DNA from: Synanceia verrucosa
Taxonomy: Eukaryota; Chordata; Actinopteri; Perciformes; Synanceiidae
Assembly: GCA_029721515.1 (NCBI GenBank)
Contig: CM056554.1
Location: 23,561,488-23,625,487, forward strand
Direction: 5' to 3'
Length of the DNA: 64,000 nucleotides
The notes under the pieces are model-generated. The model did not search any database. It saw only the letters and a program-made list of their open reading frames with translations, and had not been told where the DNA came from. Below are positions 10,741 to 21,221 of this stretch, piece by piece (position 1 is the first letter of the stretch; each line of letters begins with the position of its first letter). The position numbers and the translations under genes are program-made.

Positions 10741-13390
10741 CTACCTGTCACATAATAATAATAATAATGATAACAACACATTTTATTTCAAACCACCTTT
10801 CTGTCATCCAAGGACACTTTACAATAAATAAAGTAGACAGCAAGCTGTTGCAGAACAGGAGTGATGTGGTGGATGGAGGGAGTTCTGATGATGATGCGGG
10901 CAGCTGCATTCTGGACCAGTTGGAGCTTATGGAGAGATTTGTGGGTGAGGCCAAGAAGGAGGAAGTTACAGTAGTCCAGGCGGGAGGTGATGAGGCTATG
11001 AACCAGGATGGCAGTGGTATGGGGAGTGAGGGAGGGATGGAAGTGGTGAATGTTGCGTAGGTGGAGGTAGACGGACCGGGTGATGTTGTTGATGAGACTG
11101 AAAAGAGAGTGTGCTGTCGAGGATGACACCCAGACTCTTTACCTTTGGGGAGGGGGAAATGGAGCAATTGTCAATGTCGATAGAGAAACTGTCAGTTTTG
11201 GATAATGTTGATTTGGTGCCAACGAGGAGAGCCTCAGTTTTGTCACTGTTCAGTTTAAGTTAATTTGAGGTGAACCAGGATTTTATTTCTGTCAAGCAGT
11301 CAGTAAGGGAGGAGGGCGGGAGGTTGGAAGTGGGTTTGCTGGCGAGGTAGAGCTGGGTGTCATCCGTGTAGCAATGGAACTTTATGCTATATTTGCGGAA
11401 GATATTACCAAGGGAGAGAAGATGATGAAGAGGAGGGGCCCCAGGACAGAGCCCTGGGGCACACCTGAAGTGACAGAGGAAGGCTAAAATGTGAAAATTT
11501 TAAGCTGAATGAACTGAGTGCGGGTACGACTTGAACCGGTTTAAAGGGGTCTCAGTGATACCAATGGAAGAAAGTCTATTGATGAGGGTGGTGTGACAGA
11601 TGGTGTCAAATGCTGCTGTCAGGTCAAGGAGGTCGAGGATGGAAAGTAAACCAGAATCAGCTGCCACGAGGAGGTCATTGGTGATTTTAATGAGGGCCAT
11701 TTCTGTACTATGGAGGGAGTGGAAGCCAGATTGGAACTGTTCATACAGGTTGTTGTTGGATAGATGAGCACTGAGTTGCAACTGTTTTGAAATGAAAGGC
11801 AGATTGGAGATTTGACGTAGATTATTGAAGTTAGTGGGGACAGCACCACATTTTTTCAGAATTGGGGTTTTTGTAACAGTTTTGAATGGGTTAGGAACAG
11901 TTCAAGTGGTGAAAGAGGAGTGGATGATGGCAGAGATGAGAGGGACCAGAGAAGGGAGGCAGGCTTAAAATAGAACTGTGGGGAGAGGGTCCAGCTGACA
12001 GGTGGATGGCTTAGACTTGTAGATGAGAACTGAAATTTCTGAGGTGGTGGGGAGCTGGAAGGAGGAGAAAGTTCAGAAATGGTACTCGGGGTGGATTGTG
12101 AACTGACGTGCTGATGGATGTTCTGGATCTTTTTCATTGAAAAATGACATAAGGGAGTTACAGAATGCAGTTGAGCACAGATGAGATGGTAGAGAGTCTG
12201 GGGCTTGGGTAATATTCTTATATAATGAAAATAGTTATTTGGTGTTACCTTCATATGAACAGATTAAACCAGTGTAGTAATTGGATTTTGTTTGGGTGAT
12301 ACAGTCCTTGTAGTGCAGCATGTGTTTTTTGTAAATGTCTTTGTGAACAGCTAGTCCTGTTTTTTGGTGGAGCCACTCAAGTTGCCGGCCTTTGGCTTTC
12401 ATGACCGAAGTTCGGGCGTAAACCAGGGGGCAGAACGGAGGAAGGAAACATGGCAGTGGGAACATCAGTTAACTGTTGGAATTCAAAGCTGTCCAGGCAA
12501 GATGTGAAGTCTTGTAAGAGGGTTATTAATATTGTCCATGTGAATGTTGAAAGCTCCCAGCACTATATTATTTGATGAGAGGGTGGACAGGTGTGTGAGC
12601 AGAGCAGCAAACTCATTGAGGAAGTCGTTATTAGGTTTTGGGGACAGTAAACAGTTGTAATGATGGTAGGAGTAGGTCCAGACAGTTGACACACGGTGGA
12701 TTCAAAGGAGGAAAAGGTAGGAACAGCCACCGGGGAGACTTTCCAGTTCTCGCGGTGAATTATCGCGAGACCTCCTCCCCGGCCGGCGTCACGGGGTTGA
12801 CAGATGTAAACAAACCCCAGAGGAGTGGATTCATTAAGTTGTGAAAAGTCACTGGGCTGTTGCCAAGTCTTGGTTAAACAGAGAAAGTCTAACTTACGGT
12901 CAGTGAGGAGATCCTGGATGAGATGTCCTTTGCTCGTGAGTGAGTGGATGTTGAGCAGACAGTGGCGTTGTCAGATCTAGTGGGTGTGTTAGCCGACCAG
13001 GCTAGGCAGGCTAGCACACTGTGATCAACAACCCGGCCGGTGTTATGTGGGGGCAACGAGAAGTGGACCAGATGGACTTTGTTTTCGAGGTGTCTTCATG
13101 GGTGTTCCAGTGAGACCCACAGTGGATGTATCTTTGGCAGGACAGGAAAGTTGTATCCGAGAGGAGGAGTAATGCTGCCGGTGAAGACAGCTGGAGAAGC
13201 TCAACAGCGGAGTCCTGGAGCACGGGTTGGTGAATAAGTGACAGGAGAGGCCAGAGAAGCACGGACCAGATATGTTTCCTGCCGATTAGCAAAGTGGGCG
13301 AGGACTCGGGTACCTTGTCACAGGTGAGCAGAGGCAGATGGGACTCAGTAGCCGGAGCAGAACAGGTGGGTGAGTGATAGTCCATATACC
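10741..13390 (-). pseudogene. L2-type LINE, endonuclease through reverse transcriptase, decayed
   Basis: On the minus strand, from 13390 down: an N-terminal part; an apurinic-type endonuclease region (LLNIHSLTSKGHLIQDLL, PRDAGRGGGLAIIHREN, NNDFLNEFAALLTHLS); then a reverse transcriptase region. The last contains LYEQFQSGFHSLHSTE, LDLLDLTAAFDTI, GVPQGSVLGPLLFIIF, HCYTDDTQLYLAS (catalytic YTDD near 11360), SDKTEALLVGTKS and LITSRLDYCN with QLVQNAAARIII. A short AT-rich tail with an ATAATA repeat is at 10755-10770. Many frameshifts and stops. Gene order and motifs fit the L2/Maui group, in a subfamily different from the one at 57.5 kb. Confidence 0.8.
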
Positions 13391-13571
13391 CACGCAGGAG
13401 TATTGGTTAGATCGCCAATTTTTGCTGAAATATAGGACGATTAAGTGGGCCAGCTGAGAGCAATCTCACAGTCCATAGGTCGCGAGACCAAAGGACGACT
13501 TAAAAGTTTAAAAGAAAGTTCCGGCAAGCAGCGGCAGCAAGTCGCGCCAGCGTTCACTCTGAAACCAGAAG

Positions 13572-13988
13572 TTCAGGGTCTTGTTATCATAAACACATAT
13601 GCTTAATATTAATATTTCAATATATCATTACAATAATAGTGTTACATTCATAAAAACATATACGCACAAATACATACGTACATTGATTTGGTGCTTACCT
13701 CTATGTCCTAAACATACAAGGAGTAAACAATTATAATCATCATATTAAAAGTTACATACGTTGTCTTTGATGTCTATTTGTTTCCCAAATATATTGGAGA
13801 GTGAGTGTGAATGAGAGTAAAAAGCATTAACTTAAGTCACTGTGTAGAAAGGCGATTTATGAAGTTTGATCCTTTTCCTTACATTAGTTCACAAAGCAGA
13901 GGTGCCACATCCAATATGGCGGACACGTTGACGTGTCGCAGCAACTGGCCAACCTGCTCAATACGGCGTCTATGTATATATGTCTATG
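13572..13988 (-). repeat. Long TIR, right arm
   Basis: This 417-bp arm is uninterrupted and shows the state of the left arm before hAT insertion (231 + 184 bp). The outer end reads GTCTATG on the plus strand. Confidence 0.75.
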
Positions 13989-14400
13989 CCTGAAAGCCCT
14001 CTTCTTCTTGTTCAGGAGTGCTATCAGGTGCAGCTGTGACTCTGTTGCCATGGAGATGGTTGATGTCCCATCGAACTGCCTCTCGTAGCTCAAAAACTGT
14101 AATGAGTAGAGCTTTGATTATTCGACGTGAGGTGACAGGAAATGGTGAGGATTCAGCAGTGAATCGTCTCTCTACTTCACTCAGAAAGCTGGTGGTGACA
14201 GTTTTCCCAGTAAAAGATTTTCTGCTTTTTAAAGATTTCTCCCTCAAATTTAACTAGAGCTGTATAAAAATGTCTACCGTACAATATAAGCCTCTGTTGT
14301 TTATATCGTAATTTTAATGTGAAGGCTACTTTGTTAGCTCTGTTGCTAACATTTACGTTACTCGGGTTGTGGTTTAGATACGCCATGTAAAGCAATGTTG
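13984..14400 (-). other. Unassigned minus-strand coding-like stretch
   Basis: The 87-codon frame at 13984-14247 reads EKSLKSRKSFTGKTVTTSFL, EVERRFTAE and LLITVFELREAVRWDINHLH, which looks protein-like. A second frame (14177-14395) overlaps it. It ends right at the TIR of the composite element, so it may be an exon cut by that insertion. I do not recognise a family. Confidence 0.25.
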
Positions 14401-15028
14401 ATGTTCACTGTATGAAGCATAGACATGATGGTATGAAGGCTACTGTAACTGCAGCACTGCTACTGCTTTGTGGTAGCATGTTTATGTCACTAGCAAGGAC
14501 TCGTTTGCGGCACTTGTAGCTCGGGAGTTAAAAAAAAAAAAAAAGTTCTAGCTAGGGAGTGAAAGGAAAAGTCCAGCACAAACATAGCCGGACTTCCAGT
14601 CGCTCTCAAAGTAAGCCTTCAGAATAACAGCATCTTGGGGATATAACACTGATTACACTACAGAGGAGAAGGAGGAGAGCACAAATAACGTTACCAGTAC
14701 ATCAGAAAAAATACTACATCGTATATATAAAATTGGCCATATCGGGGTATACAATTTTGTCCATGTCGTACAGTTCTACATTGGACTCTATGGAGAGATT
14801 CTTGGAGTTGTTGTTACATTGAGGGCAGGAGAAGAAAGTATAAATCTTCCAGACACCAGAGGTGCATCGCTGCGACTAGCACAAAGTTAACAACACTTCA
14901 TTTTACCGTAAAAATTATGCCAGTGGAGTGAACGCAGCCCTCACAACAGTGATTTCAAAATATTTTGTCAGAAACTGCTCGCCACTCTCGGTGTGTAGTT
15001 CTCCCGCTCTAGTGCACACAATAGACAC
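14401..15028. other. Unassigned intergenic sequence
   Basis: No convincing coding or repeat structure apart from a poly-A run at 14531-14544. Confidence 0.4.
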
Positions 15029-15510
15029 TAGGGCTGAACGATTTTGGAAATTTCCCTCAATATTGTGATTTATTATTGCAATTATTTTTTCTAAGGCATC
15101 TTCTCACATATTTTTCAACGAAACACAAGCAATAAATTAATCTGTTTCATAATAAACAATCAGATTTATTTAAAGCACAGATTACAACAATAAAGCAAAC
15201 AGATTTTTCCTGTGCATTTATAACAGTTTTTCTTTTCTTACTGGTCTTTTTAATGATTGTATGTCTGTGAGTTCAAACAAAAAAAGGCTTTACCTCTTCA
15301 TCATACCTAACTTTTCACATTTGTAAACGTGGACTGCACTTCTTAAAACCTGTTTGAGCTTAACAGGACCGCCTACTAAAATATAAAAATATACAGTCAA
15401 GTCACCTCACCAGATTATGTCACCAGTCAAATCGCAGCCTTTGCGGTTAGAAAATTTACATTTTATCATACCGCGATGATATCACAAATGCAATTAATTG
15501 TTCAGCTCTA
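15029..15510. mobile_element. hAT-type MITE, 482 bp
   Basis: The ends are TAGGGCTGAACGATT (15029) and, inverted, TAGAGCTGAACAATT (15510), two mismatches in 15. Flanking 8-mers are ATAGACAC (15021-15028) and ATGGACAC (15511-15518), one mismatch, which fits a hAT target duplication. The interior is AT-rich with no frame of use. Confidence 0.75.
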
Positions 15511-16190
15511 ATGGACACCCATTTTAAAGTCTGATTTTTTTTTTTTTTTTAATTTCCATGCTATTCAATTATGAATTAAGTATGAAGATTATGAAAATTT
15601 TGAGTTGATGAAATGCAGTGGAAAATTTGTTGTGTTTTGAAAGTTGAATGAAGTTTCTATGTGAATGTATGAAGGAGCAATAATGTCCCAATTGAGTTTG
15701 AGTTTGAACGGTGTTTCTACAATGAAGTGTGCGGAAGGAATAAGGCGCCGAGTGGGCGGAATAATAAGAATAAAGAACGGAGAATAACATAGGTTTTGAA
15801 TGTGGAAGCATTCACACCAATAATTTTAAAGCGACGGAGGAGGAGGAGTAGGAGGTCGTCAAACTCAATGAGTCAACACTGTAACATGAAAAAATGATAG
15901 AAAACTATTACTTATGAAAAAGTTTTTTGTTATTTCATGAATATATGGTGATTTTGAATTTCATGCATGCCATGTGCTCTCTGTCTGGTATTCACTACAG
16001 TGAGCAGCGGCCATTTTGTGCAAAAATCTCAACCCCGTTATGTGTTTGATTGTAACAGGGTTGAGATTTTAATACTTTGGTTGTTAAGTTATCCAATTAT
16101 TTAAATTAATTATTATTATATTGAATCTACATTCTTATACTGCATGCATGCTGAATGTGATTTATGATCCATGTTAAAGATGCGAGTAAG
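15511..16190. other. Unassigned sequence with a hairpin
   Basis: No gene recognised. Poly-T at 15536-15550. The stem-loop at 16023-16070 is listed separately. Confidence 0.4.
16023..16070. repeat. Imperfect stem-loop, 18-bp stem
   Basis: AAAATCTCAACCC (16023-16035) pairs with GGGTTGAGATTTT (16058-16070). After one mismatch, GTTA pairs with TAAC. The loop is 12 nt. It lies 120 bp upstream of the coiled-coil ORF at 16191. Confidence 0.6.
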
Positions 16191-16666
16191 ATGGCACCAA
16201 CAACAGCAGCAGAAAGGCAGAGGAAGTATCGGGAACGCCTTCAAGGTGATACTGAAAGAAGGGAGAGACATCTGCAGAGTGAGCGTGAGAGATGGAGAAA
16301 GAATGTAGAGGCAGGGAAGTAGAAAGCAATTAATGAACTGAGTAAAAGAGAACAGCGTTAGAAAAGAAAAATGTGGAGAGCAGCTTACCATAGGAGCAAG
16401 GGAGAGGAAAGCAGTGCTCAAGAACTTGAGGAAATAGACTTTTATTGTTTTGTTTTGTAGGCAACGTGGTGGTGGCTTGGAAAAAGTACAGAAGAGAAAA
16501 AAATAAGCTCAAGAGGCAAATAGTGGAACTCCAGGAAAAACTTGAAAAAGAAAGAAAAAGCAAAGAAAAATACAAAAAAGATGCCAACGTTCAAAGAAAT
16601 CTTCAGATTCACCACAGTCGAAAATCACACGACTCATTTCGAATTGCCCCGTTAACCCCCAAATAA
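16191..16666 (+). pseudogene. Basic coiled-coil ORF of a repeated fish family, two parts, with stops
   Basis: From ATG 16191 the frame reads MAPTTAAERQRKYRERLQ, DTERRERHLQSERERWRKN and VEAGK, then a stop, KAINELSKREQR, a second stop, and KRKMWRAAYHRSKGE. A splice-acceptor-like TTTGTTTTGTAG at 16449-16460 precedes a second part: VVVAWKKYRREKNKLKRQIV then ELQEKLEKERKSKEKYKKD, a clear coiled coil. The whole is very rich in Arg, Lys and Glu. The opening pattern recurs in many uncharacterised teleost proteins and is probably tied to a repeat. Function unknown. Two in-frame stops suggest decay. Confidence 0.5.
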
Positions 16667-16873
16667 AAAAACCAGGGGACTTGTTTACTCGAACGCCGTC
16701 AACTCGGGAGTGACGTTATTCCCAGTTATGAAGCCCGATTTCCAATATAACATGAACGCAGCAAAACCCTGTTGGTTTTACAGAATGTTACCGAATGCAG
16801 CATTTTGGGAGAGCTATGTGTTCCTAGTAGCTGGGTGGCCGTCAATCAAAGGTCAAGGAGTAGGATGGTGAAG

Positions 16874-17039
16874 TGTAGCAGGGTACCCACTTGTGATTGG
16901 TAGAGGCCGCAGGAGGGAGGGTTTGTTGTGGGTTGTTCTGTAGTGTGGCGTGGCTATGACCGACAGTAGCCAGTGTTTTGATAATAAAGTTCCACAGAAA
17001 GAGTTCATGTCTCATAGCCTCATTGACAGAGTCGCTACA
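16874..17039 (+). mobile_element. Short LTR-like repeat
   Basis: It starts TGTAGCAGGG and ends GTCGCTACA, so the two ends form a 6-bp perfect inverted repeat TGTAGC/GCTACA in TG...CA form. It contains AATAAAG (16982-16988) about 50 bp before the end, as in an LTR R/U5 region. It is only 166 bp long and no matching target duplication is seen. It could be a solo LTR of a very small element, or chance. Confidence 0.35.
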
Positions 17040-17429
17040 ATACTGTCAGTGCAAAGCGAGCTAGCTAGCTCTCAGTGCAGAGAAAATAGACTCATAACAG
17101 GCTGTCGTTGGGCTCATTGCTAATGACAGGCTGTAACATGATCAGTAATGTATGAACAGAAAAACAAAAATGCTGGAATACGGTTTCTGTCTGCAAAACT
17201 CCAGTTTGCGTGAGGGATAACAGCAAACTCGACGGATTGACTTGTTTGGACTACTGGAAGTCAAGTATGTGACTGCTTACACAAACACACTGATTTTCTA
17301 CTCATTTTGAATCATTGTACTCTACGGTGCTGTGTTGTTAGGTGTCTGCTGATGTTGCATATTTTTTGTAAATTATGTAATTATCCTGAGTATAAAATTC
17401 TTGTCATTGATGTTTTGATAGGATTCTAT

Positions 17430-17795
17430 GCTCCGGTTGTCAAAGTCAGCTTTATTGTCAGTTTCTTCACATGTACCTGACATGCAAAGAAATCAAAATT
17501 ACATTTCTTACTGCCCCATGCATAGACAAGACATGACAGGACAACAGTAAAGTTCACAGGCACAACAACTTACAAACATATCCTAACCACTGAAATAAAC
17601 AAACAAAGTATAAGTAGATGAAGGCATATACTTTTACTGTTACTAGAAATTACAGCATATGGATCAGAGTGTTCACAGAGTGTTATCTCAGATTCCTAGC
17701 TAGAAGGTCAAGCTCTTTCCTGTAGTGAGTCTTGTTGCCGTCGGTGATGAGACCCACCAGATTTGTGGTAAGGGGCATGACTAGGTCGGAAGGGA
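17430..17795 (-). pseudogene. LINE remnant: reverse transcriptase scrap and 3' end
   Basis: The minus strand at 17700-17790 reads NLVGLITDGNKTHYRKELD, matching the stretch just after the catalytic ADD of Rex/CR1-type LINEs (family form ADDTTVVGLI). The catalytic residues themselves are lost. The segment at 17438-17500 (minus: ACAATAAAGCTGACTTTGAC) looks like the 3' end of the same kind of element. Confidence 0.45.
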
Positions 17796-18986
17796 AGGGA
17801 TTGGTGTTTGTGTATGGGGAGGGGGAATATTGATGCTAAAGCCTGCAAAGAGATGGGTGACGAACAGTGTGGAGAAAAGGCTTTGTGTGGTGTGTGTATG
17901 CGGGAAGAGGGCTTACTGGTCAATACTTTGATACAGGTAATTTAAGTCGAGTACTTTGAGCAATATTGCTGGATCAACAACACAGCTGACTGCTTGTGTT
18001 GCTATTCAGTTTTAGGAATATTTCCCAATAGCATTTCTCAATAAGTTAAAATATTGATAAACTAAGACCAAGCATACCTCTGGTTATGAACTCTTTTTCC
18101 TGCAATAAAGCATCCACTCTCTGGTCCGCACACGGTGAACATCAATCGTGCATAACCCACATTTTCCCCTCTAATCACACTCTACAAAAAAAAAAAAAAT
18201 AACATAATGAATTGCAATAGCAAGGTGAACGCACTCCAATGGTAAGGTAAACACACCTCAAAAGCAGTCATTCATACCACACAGCAAATTTACCTGAGAG
18301 GATATCCAAATTCTTCAACAGGCTGGCTGAAAAAGGTTGGTTGGACCTGTTGTTGTCGGCCGCATTTGAGTACATAATCGGTAACATTTTGGCCACATAA
18401 TTACGGAAGTCAATATAACCAGGGGCTTGTCCAGAATGATATAGTCATAGTATGTGTTGTGGAGAAATCCATCAGTCAATAGTCAGGAGAGAAGAAAAGT
18501 GCCAAGGAGGCTTTGAAGTCTTTTAAAGGAGCAACATGTTTATTGAAATTCTGATATCAAGCAGAAATAGAAACACACTCAAATACAGAATAGTCAGCGT
18601 CTGACTCTAACATTCCTCCCTCTTCTCCCGATAATCAGGCTTTTCAACCTCACACAACAACCATTAGTACCATACTCCCTTTTAGGTACAAGTATTTACC
18701 TCGCATTAATTTGTATCATGTCTCTGTCTCCTGGAGACACTGTCCCTGTTAAAAGATTAGTTTGACTTTTAGGGAAATATTTCCTGCTGAATGAATCAAA
18801 AAGAGCAAAAAGAGTCAGCATGCTTTTAATTATTTACCTCAACCTGGATGACTGAGAACTGAGTGAAGATGGACACAGTTCAGACAAATTACAGTGATAT
18901 CAATCTTCTCCATCTGACTCTCAGCAAGAAAGTAAATAAGAACATAAAGTTTCTGTTGGTCAGAATATCAGAACTCTGAGAGACGC
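17796..18986. other. Unassigned sequence
   Basis: No gene or classified repeat seen. A poly-A run lies at 18187-18199. The lower-numbered part would be the 3' side of the minus-strand zinc-finger exon and may include its 3' UTR. The minus strand has an AATAAA-like hexamer near 18540. Confidence 0.35.
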
Positions 18987-19598
18987 TCACAGAGCCGCAG
19001 AGTGACGCCGATGTTGGTGGGATTTAAGGTGACTATGGCGACGAAAACTTTTCCTACAGTGATCACAGGTGTACGGTTTCTCTCCAGTGTGACAGTGTTG
19101 ATGTCTTTTAAGGGCACTAATTCTACTAAAAGTTTTGTCACACTGGTCACACCAGAAAGGTTTGTGTCCCGTGTGAATGAGTCGGTGCCTCTCTAAGTCA
19201 CCGTTCGTGTTGAAAGCTTTTTCACACTGATCACAGCTGTACGGTTTTTCTCCAGTGTGGATGCGTCGGTGGGATACAAGGCTACTACTCTGAGAAAACA
19301 TTTTCCCACAATCATCACAGCTGTACGGCTTCTCTCCAGTGTGAATGCGTCTGTGTTTTACAAGACTACCACTCAGAGAAAACGATTTCCCACATTCAAT
19401 ACAGCTGTACGGTCTCTCTCCAGTGTGACAACGTTGATGTCTTTTATGGTGACTACTGTAAGAAAATGTTTTCCCACACTGATCACAGCTGTACGGCTTC
19501 TCTCCACTGTGAATTCTGTCATGAAATTTTAAACATCCAGATGTTGTGAAGGATTTGTCGCACTGCTGATGTTTCAGTCCTCCTCTTCCTCTTTGTTT
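18987..19598 (-). CDS. C2H2 zinc-finger protein, terminal exon
   Basis: An open frame from a likely splice acceptor (TTGCTATAG, just above 19598) to a stop at 18987. It encodes tandem Krüppel-type fingers at a regular 84-bp spacing with the conserved HTGEKPY linker: CDQCGKTFSYSSHHKRHQRC, CIECGKSFSLSGSLVKHRRI, CDDCGKMFSQSSSLVSHRRI, CDQCEKAFNTNGDLERHRLI, CDQCDKTFSRISALKRHQHC and CDHCRKSFRRHSHLKSHQ. Before these is a seventh finger that lacks its first Cys (QQCDKSFTTSGCLKFHDRIH). Such proteins bind DNA in the nucleus and usually repress transcription. No start codon lies upstream in frame, so the 5' exons are elsewhere and were not found. This is the best host-gene candidate in the window. Confidence 0.75.
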   Translation of the reverse strand, partial: KQRGRGGLKHQQCDKSFTTSGCLKFHDRIHSGEKPYSCDQCGKTFSYSSHHKRHQRCHTGERPYSCIECGKSFSLSGSLVKHRRIHTGEKPYSCDDCGKMFSQSSSLVSHRRIHTGEKPYSCDQCEKAFNTNGDLERHRLIHTGHKPFWCDQCDKTFSRISALKRHQHCHTGEKPYTCDHCRKSFRRHSHLKSHQHRRHSAAL

Positions 19599-20035
19599 CT
19601 ATAGCAACAGACAGACATACAGAGACAGAGAGAGTCAGTGAGATGCTGGTGGTATCTCGAACCATAAATACGTTTCCACCTGCAGGGCCATGTCAAACCA
19701 CGGCTAAAAAGTTTTTTCTACCAATCCATATTTTTTTTCACTTCCGATCCGAGCCCGATACCTGAATTGGGATATCTGCCAATATGGATACTAGTCTGAA
19801 ACCAGAGCTCTGTATGCTTAAACCTACATTATTCTCTGTTATTTATCAAGGCCCGAGCTGACTACTGCAAGCAACGGCGAGAGCCCTATTATAACGCTAG
19901 GAATTATTTATCATTTTTCTCAATTATTCTTGCCACTTTTTAATGTTATGACACCCTAGACATGCTCAAAAAGTCCTGAAATAATGCAGGCGGATAAAAT
20001 AAATTTGCATATATTACTAAGCGCATTCATGGACC
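19599..20035. other. Unassigned, with a small MITE-like scrap
   Basis: No gene. Around 19735-19795 the motifs CACTTCCGATCCGAGCCCGA and GATATCTGCCAATATGG resemble a common fish MITE. No ends were found. Confidence 0.35.
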
Positions 20036-20040
20036 AAAAA

Positions 20041-20071
<31 letters not shown>

Positions 20072-20073
20072 TA
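20036..20073 (+). repeat. Poly-A then (AT)n microsatellite
   Basis: About 13 A residues followed by about 12 AT units. Confidence 0.9.
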
Positions 20074-20198
20074 TCTTGGTAGCGGTAGTTTATCGTGTTC
20101 AGCGAATTTGTCGCAGAAAATTCTGTACAGTCAAAGAGCCCTCCGAGACCTTAGATTTTGCACGCTTGAATTTTTCTCTTAAAGGCATAGGGAAGCAG

Positions 20199-20246
20199 CA
20201 CACACACACACACACACGCACACACACACACGTATGTATGTATGTA
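20199..20246 (+). repeat. (CA)n then (GTAT)n microsatellite
   Basis: A CA run with one CG interruption, followed by GTATGTATGTATGTA, directly next to the TA target of the Tc1 element that starts at 20247. Confidence 0.9.
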
Positions 20247-21183
20247 CAGCGCCTTGCAAAAATTCACCCCCCTAGGAATTTTTCACGTTTTAATACCTCA
20301 TAACCTGGAATTAAAATATACTGTTTGAGAATTTGCATCATTTCATGTACAGAACATGCCAACAACTTTGAAGATGTGATTTTTTTTTTTTTAAATTGTG
20401 AAACAAACAACAAAAAGTCCAAAAAACATAAAACTTCAGTGTGCATAATTATGCACCCCCCCTCCCCCGAAAGTCAGTACTTTGTAGAGCCACCTTTTGC
20501 AGCAATTACTGCTCTAAGTCTCTTCTGATAAGTCTCTATGAGCTTGTCACATCTTGCAACTGGGATTTTTGCCCATTCCTCATGGCAGAACTTCTCCAGC
20601 TGGATGGTTTCCGCTTGTGAACGGCAGTCTTCAAGTGAAACCACAGATTTTCAGTCAGATTGAGGTCTGGGCTTTGACTAGGCCATTCTAGCACATTTAA
20701 CCTTCTCCTTAAACCATCCAAGCGTAGCTTTAGCAGTATGCTTCGGGTCATTGTCCTGCTGGAAGGTGAACCTCCGTCCCAGTCGCAAATCACAGGCAGA
20801 CTGAAACAGGTTTTGCTCCAGAACGTCCCTGTACTTAGCACCATCTATCTTCCCCTCTATGCGGACCAATTTCCCAGTCCCTGCTGCTGCAAAACATCCC
20901 CACAACATGATGCTGCCACCACCATGTTTCACTGTGGGGACGGTGTTCTTGGGGTGTTGGGATGTGTTGGGTTGACATAGCATTTCCCTTTGTGGCCATA
21001 AAGTTCAATTTTAGTCTCATCTGACCAGATTATCTTCCGCCATACATTTAGGAGGTCGGCCACATGCTTTTTGGCAAACTCAAAATGTGCCTGTCTTGGC
21101 AGGTTTGTTGTGGTCCTGTGTTGTTTCCATTTGGCGATTATGGATTTGATGGTGCTCCGGGAGATCATCAAAGATGTAGATAT
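20247..21183 (-). mobile_element. Tc1-type transposon, minus strand, truncated, transposase frameshifted
   Basis: The outer end is TA then CAGCGCCTTGCAAAA, a Tc1 TIR. On the minus strand the transposase reads ISRSTIKSIIAKWKQHRTTT (part of the DNA-binding domain), WRKIIWSDETKIELYGHKGK (first catalytic Asp), KHGGGSIMLWGCFAAAGTGK, TFQQDNDPKHTAKAT (second Asp) and, after a frameshift near 20690, WPSQSPDLNLTENLWF (catalytic Glu). The N-terminus is missing: the element stops at an AT-rich join near 21183, where another Tc1 copy begins on the opposite strand. Confidence 0.85.
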
Positions 21184-21221
21184 ATATATATATCCCAGTC
21201 CTCACTTGTATCTCTATATCG

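Larger units (their letters stand above)
4403..13988. mobile_element. Composite DNA element with about 415-bp terminal inverted repeats
   Basis: The left arm (4403-4633 continued at 9757-9940) and the right arm (13572-13988) are inverted copies of each other, by eye roughly 85-90% alike. Both ends begin CATAGAC(T/A)TATATACA and share GTCCGCCATATTGGATGTGG. The left arm is split by a hAT transposon at 4634-9748. The space between the arms (9941-13571) holds a palindromic MITE and an L2 LINE on the minus strand. No transposase that clearly belongs to the outer element is visible, so it looks non-autonomous. No clear target-site duplication was found. An alternative is an inverted segmental duplication, but the shared outer end argues for a transposon. 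Confidence 0.65.

Noticed and set aside
19002..19532. Plus-strand frames across the zinc-finger exon
   Set aside because: Shadows of the minus-strand finger repeats; they repeat with the same 84-bp period.
20738..20980. Plus-strand frame over the minus-strand Tc1
   Set aside because: No transposase motifs in this frame; the real motifs are on the minus strand.
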